A stretch of 64,000 bases of DNA from Thermothelomyces thermophilus ATCC 42464. Its lineage: Eukaryota > Ascomycota > Sordariomycetes > Sordariales > Chaetomiaceae. The position numbers and the translations under genes are program-made. Shown here piece after piece: positions 9,935 to 21,128 of the stretch. The notes beneath the pieces were generated by a model. The model made no database searches. It was not told where the DNA came from and was given only the letters and a program-made list of their open reading frames with translations. The stretch is from the NCBI RefSeq assembly GCF_000226095.1, contig NC_016472.1, positions 6,758,001 through 6,822,000 of the forward strand. Reading direction: 5' to 3'. How positions within the stretch are numbered: the first letter of the stretch is position 1; every line of letters starts with the position of its first letter.

Positions 9935-12132
9935 ATATTCGAACTCTTGCTGACATGGTTTAGAACGGGGACGTCTTATGGGATCGGATTATGTTGAGTG
10001 GGAGAACCTCGGGTCAGCGTGGGAGTTGCGGGGCGCAGAATGACGTGCTGCATGGCTGCATTTATAGGGCGTTTGAGTTTCCAAGATTGCCGTTTATGAG
10101 GGTTGGACGTCCGCTGTAAGGTATTTCTTAACATGCACGGGCTGAACGGGGAGCCCACAGGGCGTCATTGTTACGAATCGTCATGGTTACGAATCGTCAT
10201 GGTTACGAATCGTCATGCTCGTTCAAGGTCTATCTGCATGAGATGTTTTGAGTCGGGGACCACCAGTGGTCCTTCACCTTTGGGTCCGAACTCTAGAGCA
10301 AGGGTAACGACTATTCTTGCCGGCAACAATGGAACGACTGCAGTTCTGCAGGCAGCCAGCCACGACCCATCGCCCGTGATGTGTCTGGCACGACTCTCGG
10401 TCGCCCCACCTTGGACCTCTCTCTTCTCGCCCCCGGAGTTGTTCGAACGACAGAAAAGTCGAGGTGACGGCCGCCACCACTCGGCTGGAAGATCTGCCGG
10501 TCAAGAACGACAGCTTCTGGAGGGCCGAGCCCGCGGCCCCAGGGCCGGCATCTGGAGTGCCTACGTTACCCGCTCCTTCGACAGTTCTAACGGGAGAGCC
10601 CGGGCGAGGGAGGGAGGAAACGATTGGCGCGAAGTTTGGTGCAGCCTCTATACACGATGCCTACGTGGCAAAGATTCTCAGCTTGATGTGATTTGGACTG
10701 TAGGTTGCCGGTTTATGACGGATACTAAATACGGATTACATACGGAGTAGTCCGTACCGTGTATGGAGTTAGTGAAGGGCATGAGGCCGGGCCCGGACCG
10801 GGCCCGTGATGAGACACGTGGAGATCTGATCTGCCTCCGAAACGGAGATACTAGTACTCTGAGCTTAGTTAACTACTCTCAAGTACCTTGGGTGGCTCGG
10901 GTGGATAGGTATGGATATACTGTAGTGTAATTACACACGGAAGATGGAGTGGCATTCTTGCATTTACTAATCCGCCCACTACACATGAAGGTAGCCAAAG
11001 CCTACTTACTACGGAGTACTGCGGGCTGGTAGCTCGAAGGCACTGCGGTTTCTCCTGGTTGCCCGGCATCAATGATAGAAGTATACTGTACACACACCGA
11101 CACTTTATATGAGTAAACGAAACTCGTATTCCTTGCCGAACCATCAGTGCCCGCCTTAAGTTCTTGGTAATCCGTCCCACAAGTGCTTTCCTGTGACGGA
11201 CAAGTCCCTGACAGCCAAGCCATGAGATACTGAGTATTGTGTAAGGAGGAGGTACATATATACATGCGGTATGTAATCCGTACTCGTTTTCAAGTGGGCT
11301 CTCGGCAGGGTACCTGGGCGCTAAGCGAACCCCATCAGGCCATTTCCAGGTTTCCATTCGTCAGGGCCCCTTGCGCTGCGACCTGGGCGCCCTCTCGCCT
11401 ATAACCCTCGATAGCTAAGCTTAACCTCTAGGTAGTTAATCTGGGCTGTACTCGTACTGTCCCGTGGTAACCACTCAATGATGTATGGTATCATGCACGG
11501 ATTATCCGGACCGCTAACAGACTTTTGGAGACCCGACAGAGACTCTTTTTGACAGTGACTCGCCCGCTTGGGTTGTTATTTCCCGACAGGAAATTTACGG
11601 GACCTCTTACACAGTGAGCCGTCACAAGCCCTGGGCGCCGCGGAGACCCAGGGCAGTTTCAAGCCTGTCAAGTCTGAAACCTGGAGGCTCGACCTGGGCC
11701 GAAGCGGTCGCAAGTTGCAGCCCCCCGCCCGCATTGCCCCCCCCTCTCCCCCCCCTTTTCGGGGCCCAGAAAGGACTGTCGCAGCGGCGGGTTTCAAAGA
11801 TGCGACGAGAGGCTTTACCGCCCAGTCGCGACTCGGCGCTTGGAGCTGTGCTGTCTTGCCACATCGATCGGCTTCCCTTTCTTTCATCTCTTCCTCTCCC
11901 TCTACGAATAGTTTTCTTCGTCTGATCGTTTTCACCCTTTCCCGGCGTTGAAGGAAATCCGCCTCGCTTTCTTTTCTTCACTTTCTCTTAATACAGAACA
12001 GCTGGTCTGACTATCCTTCATATTCTCTTAATTTGAATCTGGATCCCTTTTTCCCTGGTGGACGAACGGACCGTGCAAGACACTGTGGCCACGACAATTC
12101 CTCTCGAGGGCCGGATCAAAGCCAAGTCAACC
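9935..12132. other. Intergenic region and CT-rich leader of the secreted-peptide gene
   Basis: No gene supported up to about 11.5 kb. It holds a 16-bp tandem triplication at 10164-10211 and several 9-bp motifs (10730-10738, 10741-10749, 11010-11018, 11274-11282). From about 11700 to 12132 the plus strand is rich in C and T tracts, typical of the transcribed leader of a strongly expressed fungal gene, and this leads into the peptide start codon. Confidence 0.5.
10164..10211. repeat. Three tandem copies of a 16-bp unit
   Basis: The unit GTCATGGTTACGAATC occurs three times head to tail, the first copy with one change. It is a minisatellite in an intergenic stretch downstream of the PQ-loop gene. 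No function is evident. Confidence 0.9.
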
Positions 12133-12387
12133 ATGAAGCTCGCCGCATTCGCCGCCGCCGCACTTTCGCTGTGCGCCTCGCTTGTCAGCGCCGGCGTCGT
12201 GCGCACTCCCATCCTGCCGGATCAGGTTGTTCCCAAGACCAATGGTGACTGCTATTTTGGGGTGACAACGCCTCAGGGATGCGGGTACGTGATCCACACT
12301 CTGCGCGTCGTGGTGGTGTCGTTGGTGCCTTGTGCTTGCTTGTTCTGTGGCTAACCGGACTGGTGCAGACCTCTCAGGAACAACTGA
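12133..12387 (+). CDS. Small secreted one-disulfide peptide
   Basis: Exons 12133-12284 and 12369-12387 encode 56 residues. Residues 1-20 (MKLAAFAAAALSLCASLVSA) form a clear signal peptide with an Ala-x-Ala-type end. The mature 36-residue chain starts GVVRTPILPDQ and holds just two cysteines, C40 and C50, in CYFGVTTPQGC, and ends GPLRNN. One short disulfide loop is therefore likely. The intron has a GTACGT donor, a CTAAC branch site (12351) and a CAG acceptor. Splicing replaces a hydrophobic read-through tail with the short PLRNN end. The start context (TCAACCATGA) is good and a CT-rich leader precedes it. I recognise no named family. Options are an effector-like peptide, an antimicrobial or signalling peptide, or a small cell-wall component. 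It is tail to tail with the Asterix gene. Confidence 0.75.
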
Positions 12388-13088
12388 TATTACCTCTAAC
12401 ACTGTGGTGCCCTGTTGAATCACAGGGCACGGAAAGAGTGGGACGCTCGCGGTGCGGGCAGCGGTGTCTTCGAGCACCACCGTCTTATGGGTCCTTGCAG
12501 TGCAAAAAAAAAAGTGGCCGTCGGAGGTTTAATGTTGTGTTAGAGTTCGGCTTTTGGTTGCGCGGTCGGAGCTCAGGTGATATCACATCAAGCAAACCGA
12601 GGGTTCAATTGTCTGTGGATGTTGCTGGGGTGGATTCTCTTCTACATATATATTATTCCCTGAGTCTAATTTGATGCCCCGGCTCATCTCTTAAGACCAA
12701 TTGGCCAAGCCAACTGTCTGTTTTGTCACTCAATCGCTATGCTGGCCTTCGCTACAGCTTGACATGGGTATTCCCCAGCGAGCCGGTGTCTGTTTTGTTT
12801 AAACCATGGACCCGCGAGACCGCCCGCTTTGGCTGCCGCTAATACATTGTAAAAGGAGTAAGTAGCAGCCGCCGCAAACCGCCTGCTAAGGGACTCAGCA
12901 ATCAAGCGCAGGAGACGAAAGCTTCCACATTACACATTGGGTATAGTTACAACCGACCAGCAATCCGCTCCTCTATGCAGATCATCTGTCCCTCCTTAGG
13001 TATTGGCCCATTTTCAACCGCGCTAGCTCCCCCTCACTGCCAGCTCTTCTTCAAGTCATCCTCATAGACGGCGCTGCGCCGTTATCGA
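12388..13088. other. Convergent intergenic region
   Basis: Holds the 3' ends of the peptide gene (plus) and the Asterix gene (minus). An A-run lies at 12504-12513. No further gene seen. Confidence 0.5.
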
Positions 13089-13736
13089 CTATGCCGGGCC
13101 AGGGGCCGGGGCGGGGGCGCCTGTTTGGCTCGCTACTCTCGCGCCGGGCTGTGGAAGAAAGAGGGGCAGGTACGTAACAAGCAGGGACGTCACTAGACAA
13201 TCACGTCAGATGTAAGTAACGCAAACCTCGGGTAGGGGAGTCCCGCCGTACGCGCCATGCCGACATTGAAGTAGCCAGGTGTGCCGTTACTCTTCCTCGT
13301 CTCCTCGCTCTCGCCCAGCCAGCTCTGCAGGCTGAAGAGAACTGCCGCCCTGCATGTGATAAAGCCGTCAGCATATCGTAAGTCGGACCGATGATGCAGG
13401 TGGTTGGAGAGAGATGCGCGCAGTTCCGAAAGACGCAGAATGGTCAAGGGGGGACACCAGGTGTCGAGGTAGCTAACAGCGATCGGCCTAAGCTTACCAT
13501 CCGATATATTTATTCCGCATGAAGACGGCAGCCATGGGCAGGGTCGAGGCAATGGTCGACTGGAACTCGGGGTTGTCGCCTTTCGCGGCCGGCTCTTGAT
13601 ACGGGATGACTGACGCGATCGAGAGTTAGTGCGCATGCTCTTCCAGGCTCGCGTTGGAATCTGCAGCCGCGATTGAGTTCTCTCTGCACTTACTCAAGTC
13701 CGACTGCCTCATGTCTTTCTCTTTGCTAAAGTCCAT
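13089..13736 (-). CDS. Asterix/PAT10-like ER membrane-insertion factor
   Basis: Small multi-pass ER protein of the Asterix (WDR83OS, UPF0139) family, which with CCDC47-like partners forms the PAT chaperone for polar transmembrane helices. Four exons on the minus strand (13736-13694, 13609-13498, 13349-13252, 13192-13089) give 118 residues, close to the family size. Exon joins yield LIIPYQEP near the N-terminus, then STIASTLPMAAVFMRNKYIG (about residues 32-51), WAAVLFSLQSWLGESEETRK, TPGYFNVGMA, and the hydrophobic LTSLLVTYLPLFLP before an Ala/Pro-rich tail. All introns are GT-AG with CTAAC or CTGAC branch sites. No single frame shows the gene because each exon is about 110 nt or shorter. The phase agrees at every junction. 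The family call is from recalled resemblance to fungal Asterix and is fairly strong; the role is inferred. Confidence 0.82.
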
Positions 13737-14494
13737 TGTGACGACTGCGCGGTCGGTGTCTTAGATATCCACGACGCGTAACGTAGATAACCGGCGATGC
13801 TCTTTGGGTGCTGGTTCCGATAGAGTTGTCGTTCGGTGCAGACCCCCTACCTGCAGTCCACTTCTCGTCAGGTTGCCCCACAATAACGAATCCGGGGGCT
13901 CGGAAGAGCTCCAGGGGCGGCACGCTAACGGTCTCCGCTCGATTCAGATTGGGCCCCGCCCTTCCATCCTCCCATCGCTATACACTATGTATGGAGGAAC
14001 TATCAGCTGCAAATGCAAGACCGAACTTGCATACTCGGCAAGCGGAGACATCGGAGCCATTACCAAGTAGGTACAATACATACGTGACGGATCTTTTCCC
14101 GAGCTGTCGCCGAGTCTCCAGTTTGCAATCGACCACAGGGCTTGTCGCGTGATGTGGGAGCAGATGCTTCCAAGCCTTTTTCTTTTGTTTTCTTACCTAT
14201 TCTTTTTTTTTTCTAAAAAAAAAAGGTAGCCCAAGCCTCAGACACTGGAAACTGCTCCGTAAAGGCTGGCGCACGTACATACATATACAGACCACATCCA
14301 TCCAATCCGCCGGAAGTGCAGAGCAACCGTATTTGATATCGGCGGAGATACACTACAGTCGCACTGTTGGTGACACAAATCCGCCCAGAGTCCGAATACA
14401 ATGAGTGCATCGGCGAAGGTGGCCTACGAATCGTACTACCGTTGTTTCTTGGCGGGAATTGGCGGATTGAAGAAGACTGCAGAGAGATAAAAAA

Positions 14495-14535
<41 letters not shown>

Positions 14536-16035
14536 GAGAGAGAGAGGGAGAGAGAGAGACATACCAGAGGAGTGGTGGGTATACTAGTACACCTCGAACT
14601 GCTCTTCTCAGCACAACTTGATCAACTGTATTTGCTTGCTTTTTTCCACCACAGCGGTGTTTACGAGGCGCTCACAATCAACTCAAGTGCGTACACGTCA
14701 GGCAATGTAGGTAACTAAGGCACGCAGGTGCCAACTGTCCATGAATTGTGCAGAAACGGCAGAACTTGAATAGCAACGGCGCGGGCGGCGATCTACGCGA
14801 TCTGTGAGATCGCCACCTCAATCCGGAAGCTGCTGAATGGACGAAAGTATGTCCCCTACCAATGGCCATGCTAGGCATATGTACATACATAAAAACATGC
14901 CCAACTATCCATCCCGTTTTTCCGGCTGCCCACTGCTGAGACCGAAACTGCGGCAGGCATCCCGCGGCACCTGCCTGTACAGTAATCCGTACATACAGTA
15001 CATACCCGCCGACAGTGGCATAAGCGGGTCGTTTCATTTGGATCACGGAATACAAGTACGCAGTAATGTATCGATCCATATGAAGGTATTGATGAATGGC
15101 AGCCGAACAATGATGACCAACTCGCATCAGTAGGAGGGCACAATCAAGCCGGGGCCCCACCGTGCTAACTGAGCGCACTCTCAGAGATATTCTACCTTTA
15201 CATATGTACATACACGGATTAGATACGCACTATAAGGTGTACCTTACACTCACTAACCGTACTGATGATTACGATAACTGTAATTGCCCAGCTGGCCTAG
15301 GATGAACCTAGGTGTATATCCCCTAGGTATAAAGATAGAGGCACACTCTGACTGTAGACCTGTTTCGAGGGTGCAACAAAGCTCCCGTTCGAGCGCGTTG
15401 CGGCTTGACGAACTTGAGCCTGCTTTAACTCTATCTTGGTGCTTGGTGGCCTGCAAGCTCATGACCACCCCTCCCCCCCGGCGGGAACACTGTGTGCAGA
15501 TCGCTAGCGTGCACTAGCGCATCTGGCCCCCTGCCTCCCAATTTGGGGGGCGAGGCGGGAGGGGGTTGAGTGCCCGCCATCGCCCAAGAATGGAGCCCAG
15601 GGTCCCGCAGCCCGGCCGAAGCCTCTGCGGGTTCTGGGGCCTGCGCAGCCGACCTCCCGAAAAGCAACCTCCCCTACCGATCTTGGATGCTTCACGGCAA
15701 AAAGCGCTGAGACGCTCAAAAGCCGTGGCACATCTGTCACTTTTCTTGCCCTCCGTTGCCAATGTCAAATCTTGGTCCCCGGCTCCGTCGAACCGCGGAT
15801 CGAATCGTGCCATCACTCGCTGCTTCCGCCCGAAGACCGGCCGACTTGTCGACAGCACACCATCGCTGCAGGGGTCGGGTTCGAGCGGGCACCGTCCAAC
15901 CTCCATCCCATCCCCATCGCCAACGCCATTGCCATCGCCATCAGGTAGCCTCGTCCCCGTCCTCTTAACCGAAAACAACCTCCCATTCGCCACAACGACA
16001 TTATACGGAATGGCGCAGTCGCTCGGCCTCTTGCG
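13737..16035. other. Intergenic region upstream of Asterix and Med12
   Basis: No gene supported. It should carry the promoters of the Asterix gene (leftward) and of Med12 (rightward). It holds a compound AT/GA microsatellite (14498-14559) and T- and A-runs near 14204-14224. The 9-bp motif TAATCCGTA lies at 14993-15001. From about 15500 the sequence becomes GC-rich, and it is probably the Med12 leader. Confidence 0.5.
14498..14559. repeat. Compound (AT)n-(GA)n microsatellite
   Basis: About 17 AT units run directly into a GA-rich stretch. Simple sequence repeat, likely length-variable between strains. Confidence 0.95.
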
Positions 16036-16176
16036 ATGACCTCCCGGACCCCCTTGGGCGTCCAGCAGCGACCGCCCCAGCACAAGCTGAACGGGCCGAC
16101 TCTGTCGCAGCGGCCGGGCGCCGCCCACCAGCGCGCTCTTTCTCAGCAGTCGCAGCCGCAGCCGCAGCCGCAGCCG

Positions 16177-16223
<47 letters not shown>

Positions 16224-19200
16224 ACAACAACAACATCCATCGCTCTCTCCCGTACGCAAGGACACCCCATTCTACGACTTGACCTCGGCGGATGCCACCG
16301 TCGATGGCCCTTCGGCTCGCCATGGCGCCACGCGCCGCGGCGGCTCGCGCCTCAAGCTGGAGCTGTCGCACGATTCAGCCGACTCGTTGCAGCAGCACGC
16401 TGCCGTCACCGAGTCTCCGGGTGCTGCCGAGTCGTCCAAAGCCTTCACACCTTCGCGCATCATGCCCCCTACCGACTCCTCAGAACTGGGGGATATGAGC
16501 CCCCATCTCTCGGCCCATCCGTTGAGCGTCGAGATTGACGCTCCTCTACCCCTGCCTCGACGTCCCCCGCCATTCGTTCCCAGCGCCCCGCGTCGCGAGA
16601 TGCCGCCGCCGCCGACGAGCGCCAACCCTCCCAAGAGAGACGCCCGTCCGAAACCGTTCGCGGTAGACCCGCCGGCTGCGGCCCCGCGGTACGCAACGCG
16701 TCCTGACTCTCAGACAAAGACAGGCACGCCCAAGATTGCATACGCTGATTTCTACCCCTGGACGGGTAACCACCCGGAAGATCACTTTTCCGACAATGTG
16801 ATTCGGCACGGATACTACGACAAAGGCCTTTTCTCCACGGCCGAGACGCAGTCAGCCAAGAACATACTGTTCCCGGCCTTGAAGCACAAGACCGGCCTCA
16901 CGGCGCTCTCGTCCGTCTTCACGGCCGTGCTGGGCCAGAGGAGGCATAACGGACAGATCACGGCGCCATCCACCTTCAAGCCCCCACCCCGGGTTACCCT
17001 CACCGACACCAAGCGCGAGCTATGGTTGAAGGACCTTGCGAACCCGGCCATCTCGCTCCGCCGCCTCAGCCGAACCATACCCCACGGCATCCGTGGTAAG
17101 GTGCTTCTCGAGCAGTGCTTGAACAAACGCGTCCCCACAGACCGTGCCGTCTGGTTGATCAAGTGTGTTGGTGCGAACGAAATCAGGGCAACCAAGCGGA
17201 AGGGCGTCAGTACCCTAGTGATGGGCGGAGAGACCAGGTGGATCAAGGACTGGACCGTTTCGGTAGAGCAGTTCATCGAGAACGTCTACTTCTCATTTGG
17301 CGAGGACGACTGGAAAGCCAAGGTGCATTACACGTGAGTAGCGGGGGAAAGCCTTCTTTCCACTCGTCCCATCATCGCTAGGCTAACCTCACGGCAGAAC
17401 CCGGCTGGCGGCGCACCTATACGCCGAATGCCTGCTTGACCGCGAGCACTACTCGGAATGGCTCGTTTCAAACCTCGAGAACAGCCCGGAATCCAAGCTC
17501 CCCATGTGGATGCTTATTACCCAGCTGTACTGGAAGGACCTGCTCAAGCTGAGAAAGTACGGCCGCAGGCTGGTCACTGCCCTCGTCAGCCATCATCACC
17601 TAGTACACAACCCCCCCAACTTCCCCCCCCTTGTGCGCCCCTACGGGAGTGCGGATGCTAACACTACTGCAGTTATATAACCACCCCGACAAAGACATAC
17701 TGCTTCCGCTGCTCAAGAACCTGACCCAGTGTCTCAACACGCTGCTGCTGAGCAGTCCCGAGAACTTTGTGTCTCCATCGGCTTGGTCAAAGTACCGCGA
17801 TGCCCTGAAAGCTTGCCTTCCTGCGGGGGATGAGGCCCGACACAACGCATTTGGGGCCATCAACCTCCGGAACGAACAGCTCGCTGCGGCCGCCAACAGA
17901 TCTCAACCGGCTGCCCGACATATTCTCGTGCGGATGCTTGACGGGACCCTCCAGGCGCCGATGCCCAATGAGCTCCCCGCCCAGTGCTGGGGGATCTCCA
18001 AGGATAAAGACGCGCTAGCGAGGGCCTTGCTTGAGTGGTGCACTTCTCTCTATCGCCCGGGTATTGCCAAGGTCTACGTCACAAGCCGGATCCTGCAGCA
18101 CTGGAGCACTACGGGTTTGGACTCGACGACCGCCGTGTTGGCCTTCCTAGAGACGGATGCCTGCGAAGAGGAGGAGCGCAAATCGCTGCTCTATCACGTC
18201 GTCTGCGAGCTGGTTCGCTCCGGCCTCTTCTCGGTTTCTCGCTACATCCAATGGCTGATTGCGCGTGGAGGGCTAAGGGATCCGGACCTCGTGTCAAGGG
18301 ACGGCCCGGCGGCAACCCGCCTGCTGGTTGAGGTTCCTGTCCATGCCCTTGCCCCATCTCAGCGGAATTCCAGGGCCGAGATCCTCCGTCGTGCCTCGTT
18401 TAGCGTGATGGAAGCGGCAGCAGACGCCGAGCTCGCCGTCATGCACCTGAAGCATGTGCTAGGGATTCCGGTGGATCTCGCCGGGCTGAAACCCCTGTCA
18501 CTCGCAAAGTTAACGAAGAGGATCGCATCTGCAGATCGAGCGCTCAAAGCCGAGCTCGGTTACTGGCTTTGGTCCACCACATTGGCCGCCCACGCCGAGG
18601 AGAATGATGGGGACGGGGAAGGCAGCCCGGCGCTCGAGACCTCGCCCGCCAACTTTTATGTTGTTCGATCCGTGATGGAGGCAGCTGAGGACTTTTCAAT
18701 GTTCGGAGATGTCCTGGAGACGCTTGCAAAGCGTTCCGGCGTAGATGTCCTAGCGGCCATTGCCGACACGGTCAGTCGGCATTTTTTCGTCTTCTCCGCC
18801 CTGGGCATAACCGCGGCCTTGTTTCGCAGCCTCCATCTGCGTCTCAAGGCCGCCGTCCAAGAACACGGCTTCGCACTGCGCCCGCTCTTGGCCTCGCTCG
18901 TTACACTCGCCCCGAGGATACCGGGAATGGAGGAAGCGGCCTCGCGGCTGAAGAGGGATCTGGCACTGAACGACCGCCAGAATCCCGTGGATGCCTGTTC
19001 TCCCGTGTCCGACACCGTGGTCGCTCGGCTGCAAGATGACGCTGGCGAGTTACACGAGGAGATCGAGAAGCTCTTGGCCGGCGGTTCAAGCGTCGACCGG
19101 AACACCATGGAACGCCTTTTCCAAACCCTCGTCCAGCGCCTGCAGGCGAGTTGGTCCAAGGCGGCAGACAAACAGCGGGCCTACAGCAGCTTGCTGGGCC

Positions 19201-21128
19201 GTCTCCGCCTCTTCAACACGCAGCATTTCGACGGACTCATGGTCAAGTGGCTCCTGAGTCTCCGCACCCTCGCCAACCGCCCATCCATTCTCCGAATATT
19301 CCCACTGCTCGTATCGGTCGGGTGTCTGGACATGGGCGCTATCCTGGCAACAGCATCAGACATTCCGGCTGGGCAAGGCGTGCCCACTGCGCGGGTGCTC
19401 ACCACGACCGGCGCGGCCGTACCTCAGGTGGTCCAAATCACATACCGCACCAGGTACATGCAAGAGGTGCTGCAGCTGCTCACCGCGCCGATCCGCTGCA
19501 GTGACCTCTTAACTGCGGATGAGGTATATCGCTTTTCCATCTTCCAAGATCAAGCGGTCAGAGAGTGCCCCAAGGAGGTCCTTGGTCTCATCTTCCTCGC
19601 GTCGGCCGAGTACTCGTACGCTAAGGCACAGAATGACCTGGAGGGCCTACCGCTAGAGTGCGAATCGGTTCGGCAGAGCCTCCTCGACTTGCTCAAGCGG
19701 CTGGTGCTGAGGGATGCCACCGGGGTGGCGAGGACGTTGGGGATGAAAAGCCCGAATTCTCAAGCCAGCGGCTGGATCGACAGCGTAACAACCAAGCTGC
19801 TCGTCCCAACGGCCGACGCTCACACGCGCATCTCCTTCGACCAGGTTCTTGAGCTCACCAACGAGTTCACCCTGCCGTTCTGCCAGGTCAAGCTCGCACT
19901 CAGCCTCAGTCCCGGCGAGCAGAGCAGCCAGGATTCCGCCGACCGGCAGCAGTCGCACGTCGAGCTCTTCGGTAACGCCATGGACAAGGCCATCAGCGCC
20001 GGTAACATCTCGTGGGTGGGCATGCTAAGTTGCCTTAGCCCGGATATCACCCAGCACCTCAAAGTCCGCGCCCAGAACCGCTTCCTCGAGCTCATGCCTT
20101 CTCTCCGCAAGCCCCCACCAACCGACGACGACGCCCTCGCACAGAATCTCCAGATGGCCGAGAACCTCCTCTCGGTGATCGACGCCATCATGCGCGGTAG
20201 TTCAGCCGGCGGTGCCCGTCAATCACAGCTCCCGCCCGCCGTCGTCGACAAACTCGTCGACCTGTGGGAACTCCTCGCGGCGCCGCTAGACGGTGACAAC
20301 GGCGGCAGCGGCGACCACGGCAAGAGAAGCAACGACCCGGACATGATGGAGATTGATACCGAACCCGCAGCAGCAGCAACAGCAACAACAACAACAACAA
20401 CCATTGAAGCAACAGTAGCGGCCACGACTACAAACCCAAAAACAGCCGTCCTCGCCCACTGGTTACCGCTGCTTCTCAACCTCGTCACCCTTCACGCGCA
20501 CACGCTCGATCCGTCCCGGGCGAACAATGAAGTGCGCGCCAAGGTCCTCGTCGCCTGTGCCGGACTCATGCAGGAGCTGGATGCCCTGCCGCTACCTCCG
20601 CCTCCGCCTCGGCATTCGCATCACATGCCAGGGCCTCTCCCCGCGGACGCGGCGTCGCTGAGCAGGAGGGTGTTTGACCTGGCCTGTCTGCTGGTCGACA
20701 ACCTCCCCGAGGAGGCGAGGATGATGTGCGTGAGGGCGGTCGCCGGGTGTGCCGGCGGGGATGCGAGGCTGCGGTACCTCTTCAGCTTTACCTCCTCCAC
20801 GTCCGGAACGGGCGCGGCGGCGGACGGGGGGTGCGGAGACAGCGGGCTGATGCTGGCGCACCGCGAGAAGGCGGCCGGAGGCCGTTCGGCCGGGGCCGCC
20901 GCCGGCGGTGGTGGTGGTGGCAACGGCGGGGGCGGGGGCGGCGCCATGTTCGGCGGCCTGCTGGGCACGCCGGCGTCGCTGTGGGCGGTCGATCGCGGCC
21001 AGGCCACCGAGCGGCTGAGCGTGTTTCAGTACCGCCGGTGGGAGATGCTGAACGAGCCGACACCGAACGTGGGGGAGAACGATACGGCGTTGAGCCTGGC
21101 GCTGTTTGAAGCCAGAAAGGTGCAGTGA
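16036..21128 (+). CDS. MED12: Mediator subunit 12 (Srb8)
   Basis: Subunit of the CDK8 kinase module of Mediator, in the nucleus, where it bridges cyclin C/CDK8 and regulates RNA polymerase II transcription. Exons 16036-17333, 17398-17602 and 17673-21128 give 1,652 residues, a normal size for filamentous fungi. The N-terminus MTSRTPLGVQQR fits fungal Med12 and supports the start. A Gln tract (CAG/CAA repeat, 16159-16234) follows at about residues 36-66. The Med12 domain begins near residue 238 with YPWTGNHPEDHFSDNVIRHG. The LCEWAV-type region appears near residue 619 as LLEWCTSLYRPGIAKVYVTS. Later low-complexity tracts are a Thr/Ala run near 20360-20430 and a Gly-rich loop near 20890-20945. 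Introns are GT-AG with CTAAC branch sites (17382, 17658) and keep phase. Identification is firm. Confidence 0.96.
16159..16234 (+). repeat. CAG/CAA trinucleotide tract in Med12
   Basis: Encodes Gln-Pro repeats then a long Gln run near the Med12 N-terminus. Mixed CAG and CAA codons suggest some stabilisation. A polymorphic length is likely. Confidence 0.9.

Noticed and set aside
14498-14559. AT repeat as a possible origin or RIP island
   Set aside because: Simple AT/GA microsatellite only; flanks are of normal composition.
15514-16371. 285-codon minus frame with a Leu-rich run
   Set aside because: Reverse reading of the Med12 Gln tract and leader; the Leu run is CTG/TTG complement of CAG/CAA. 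No independent motif.
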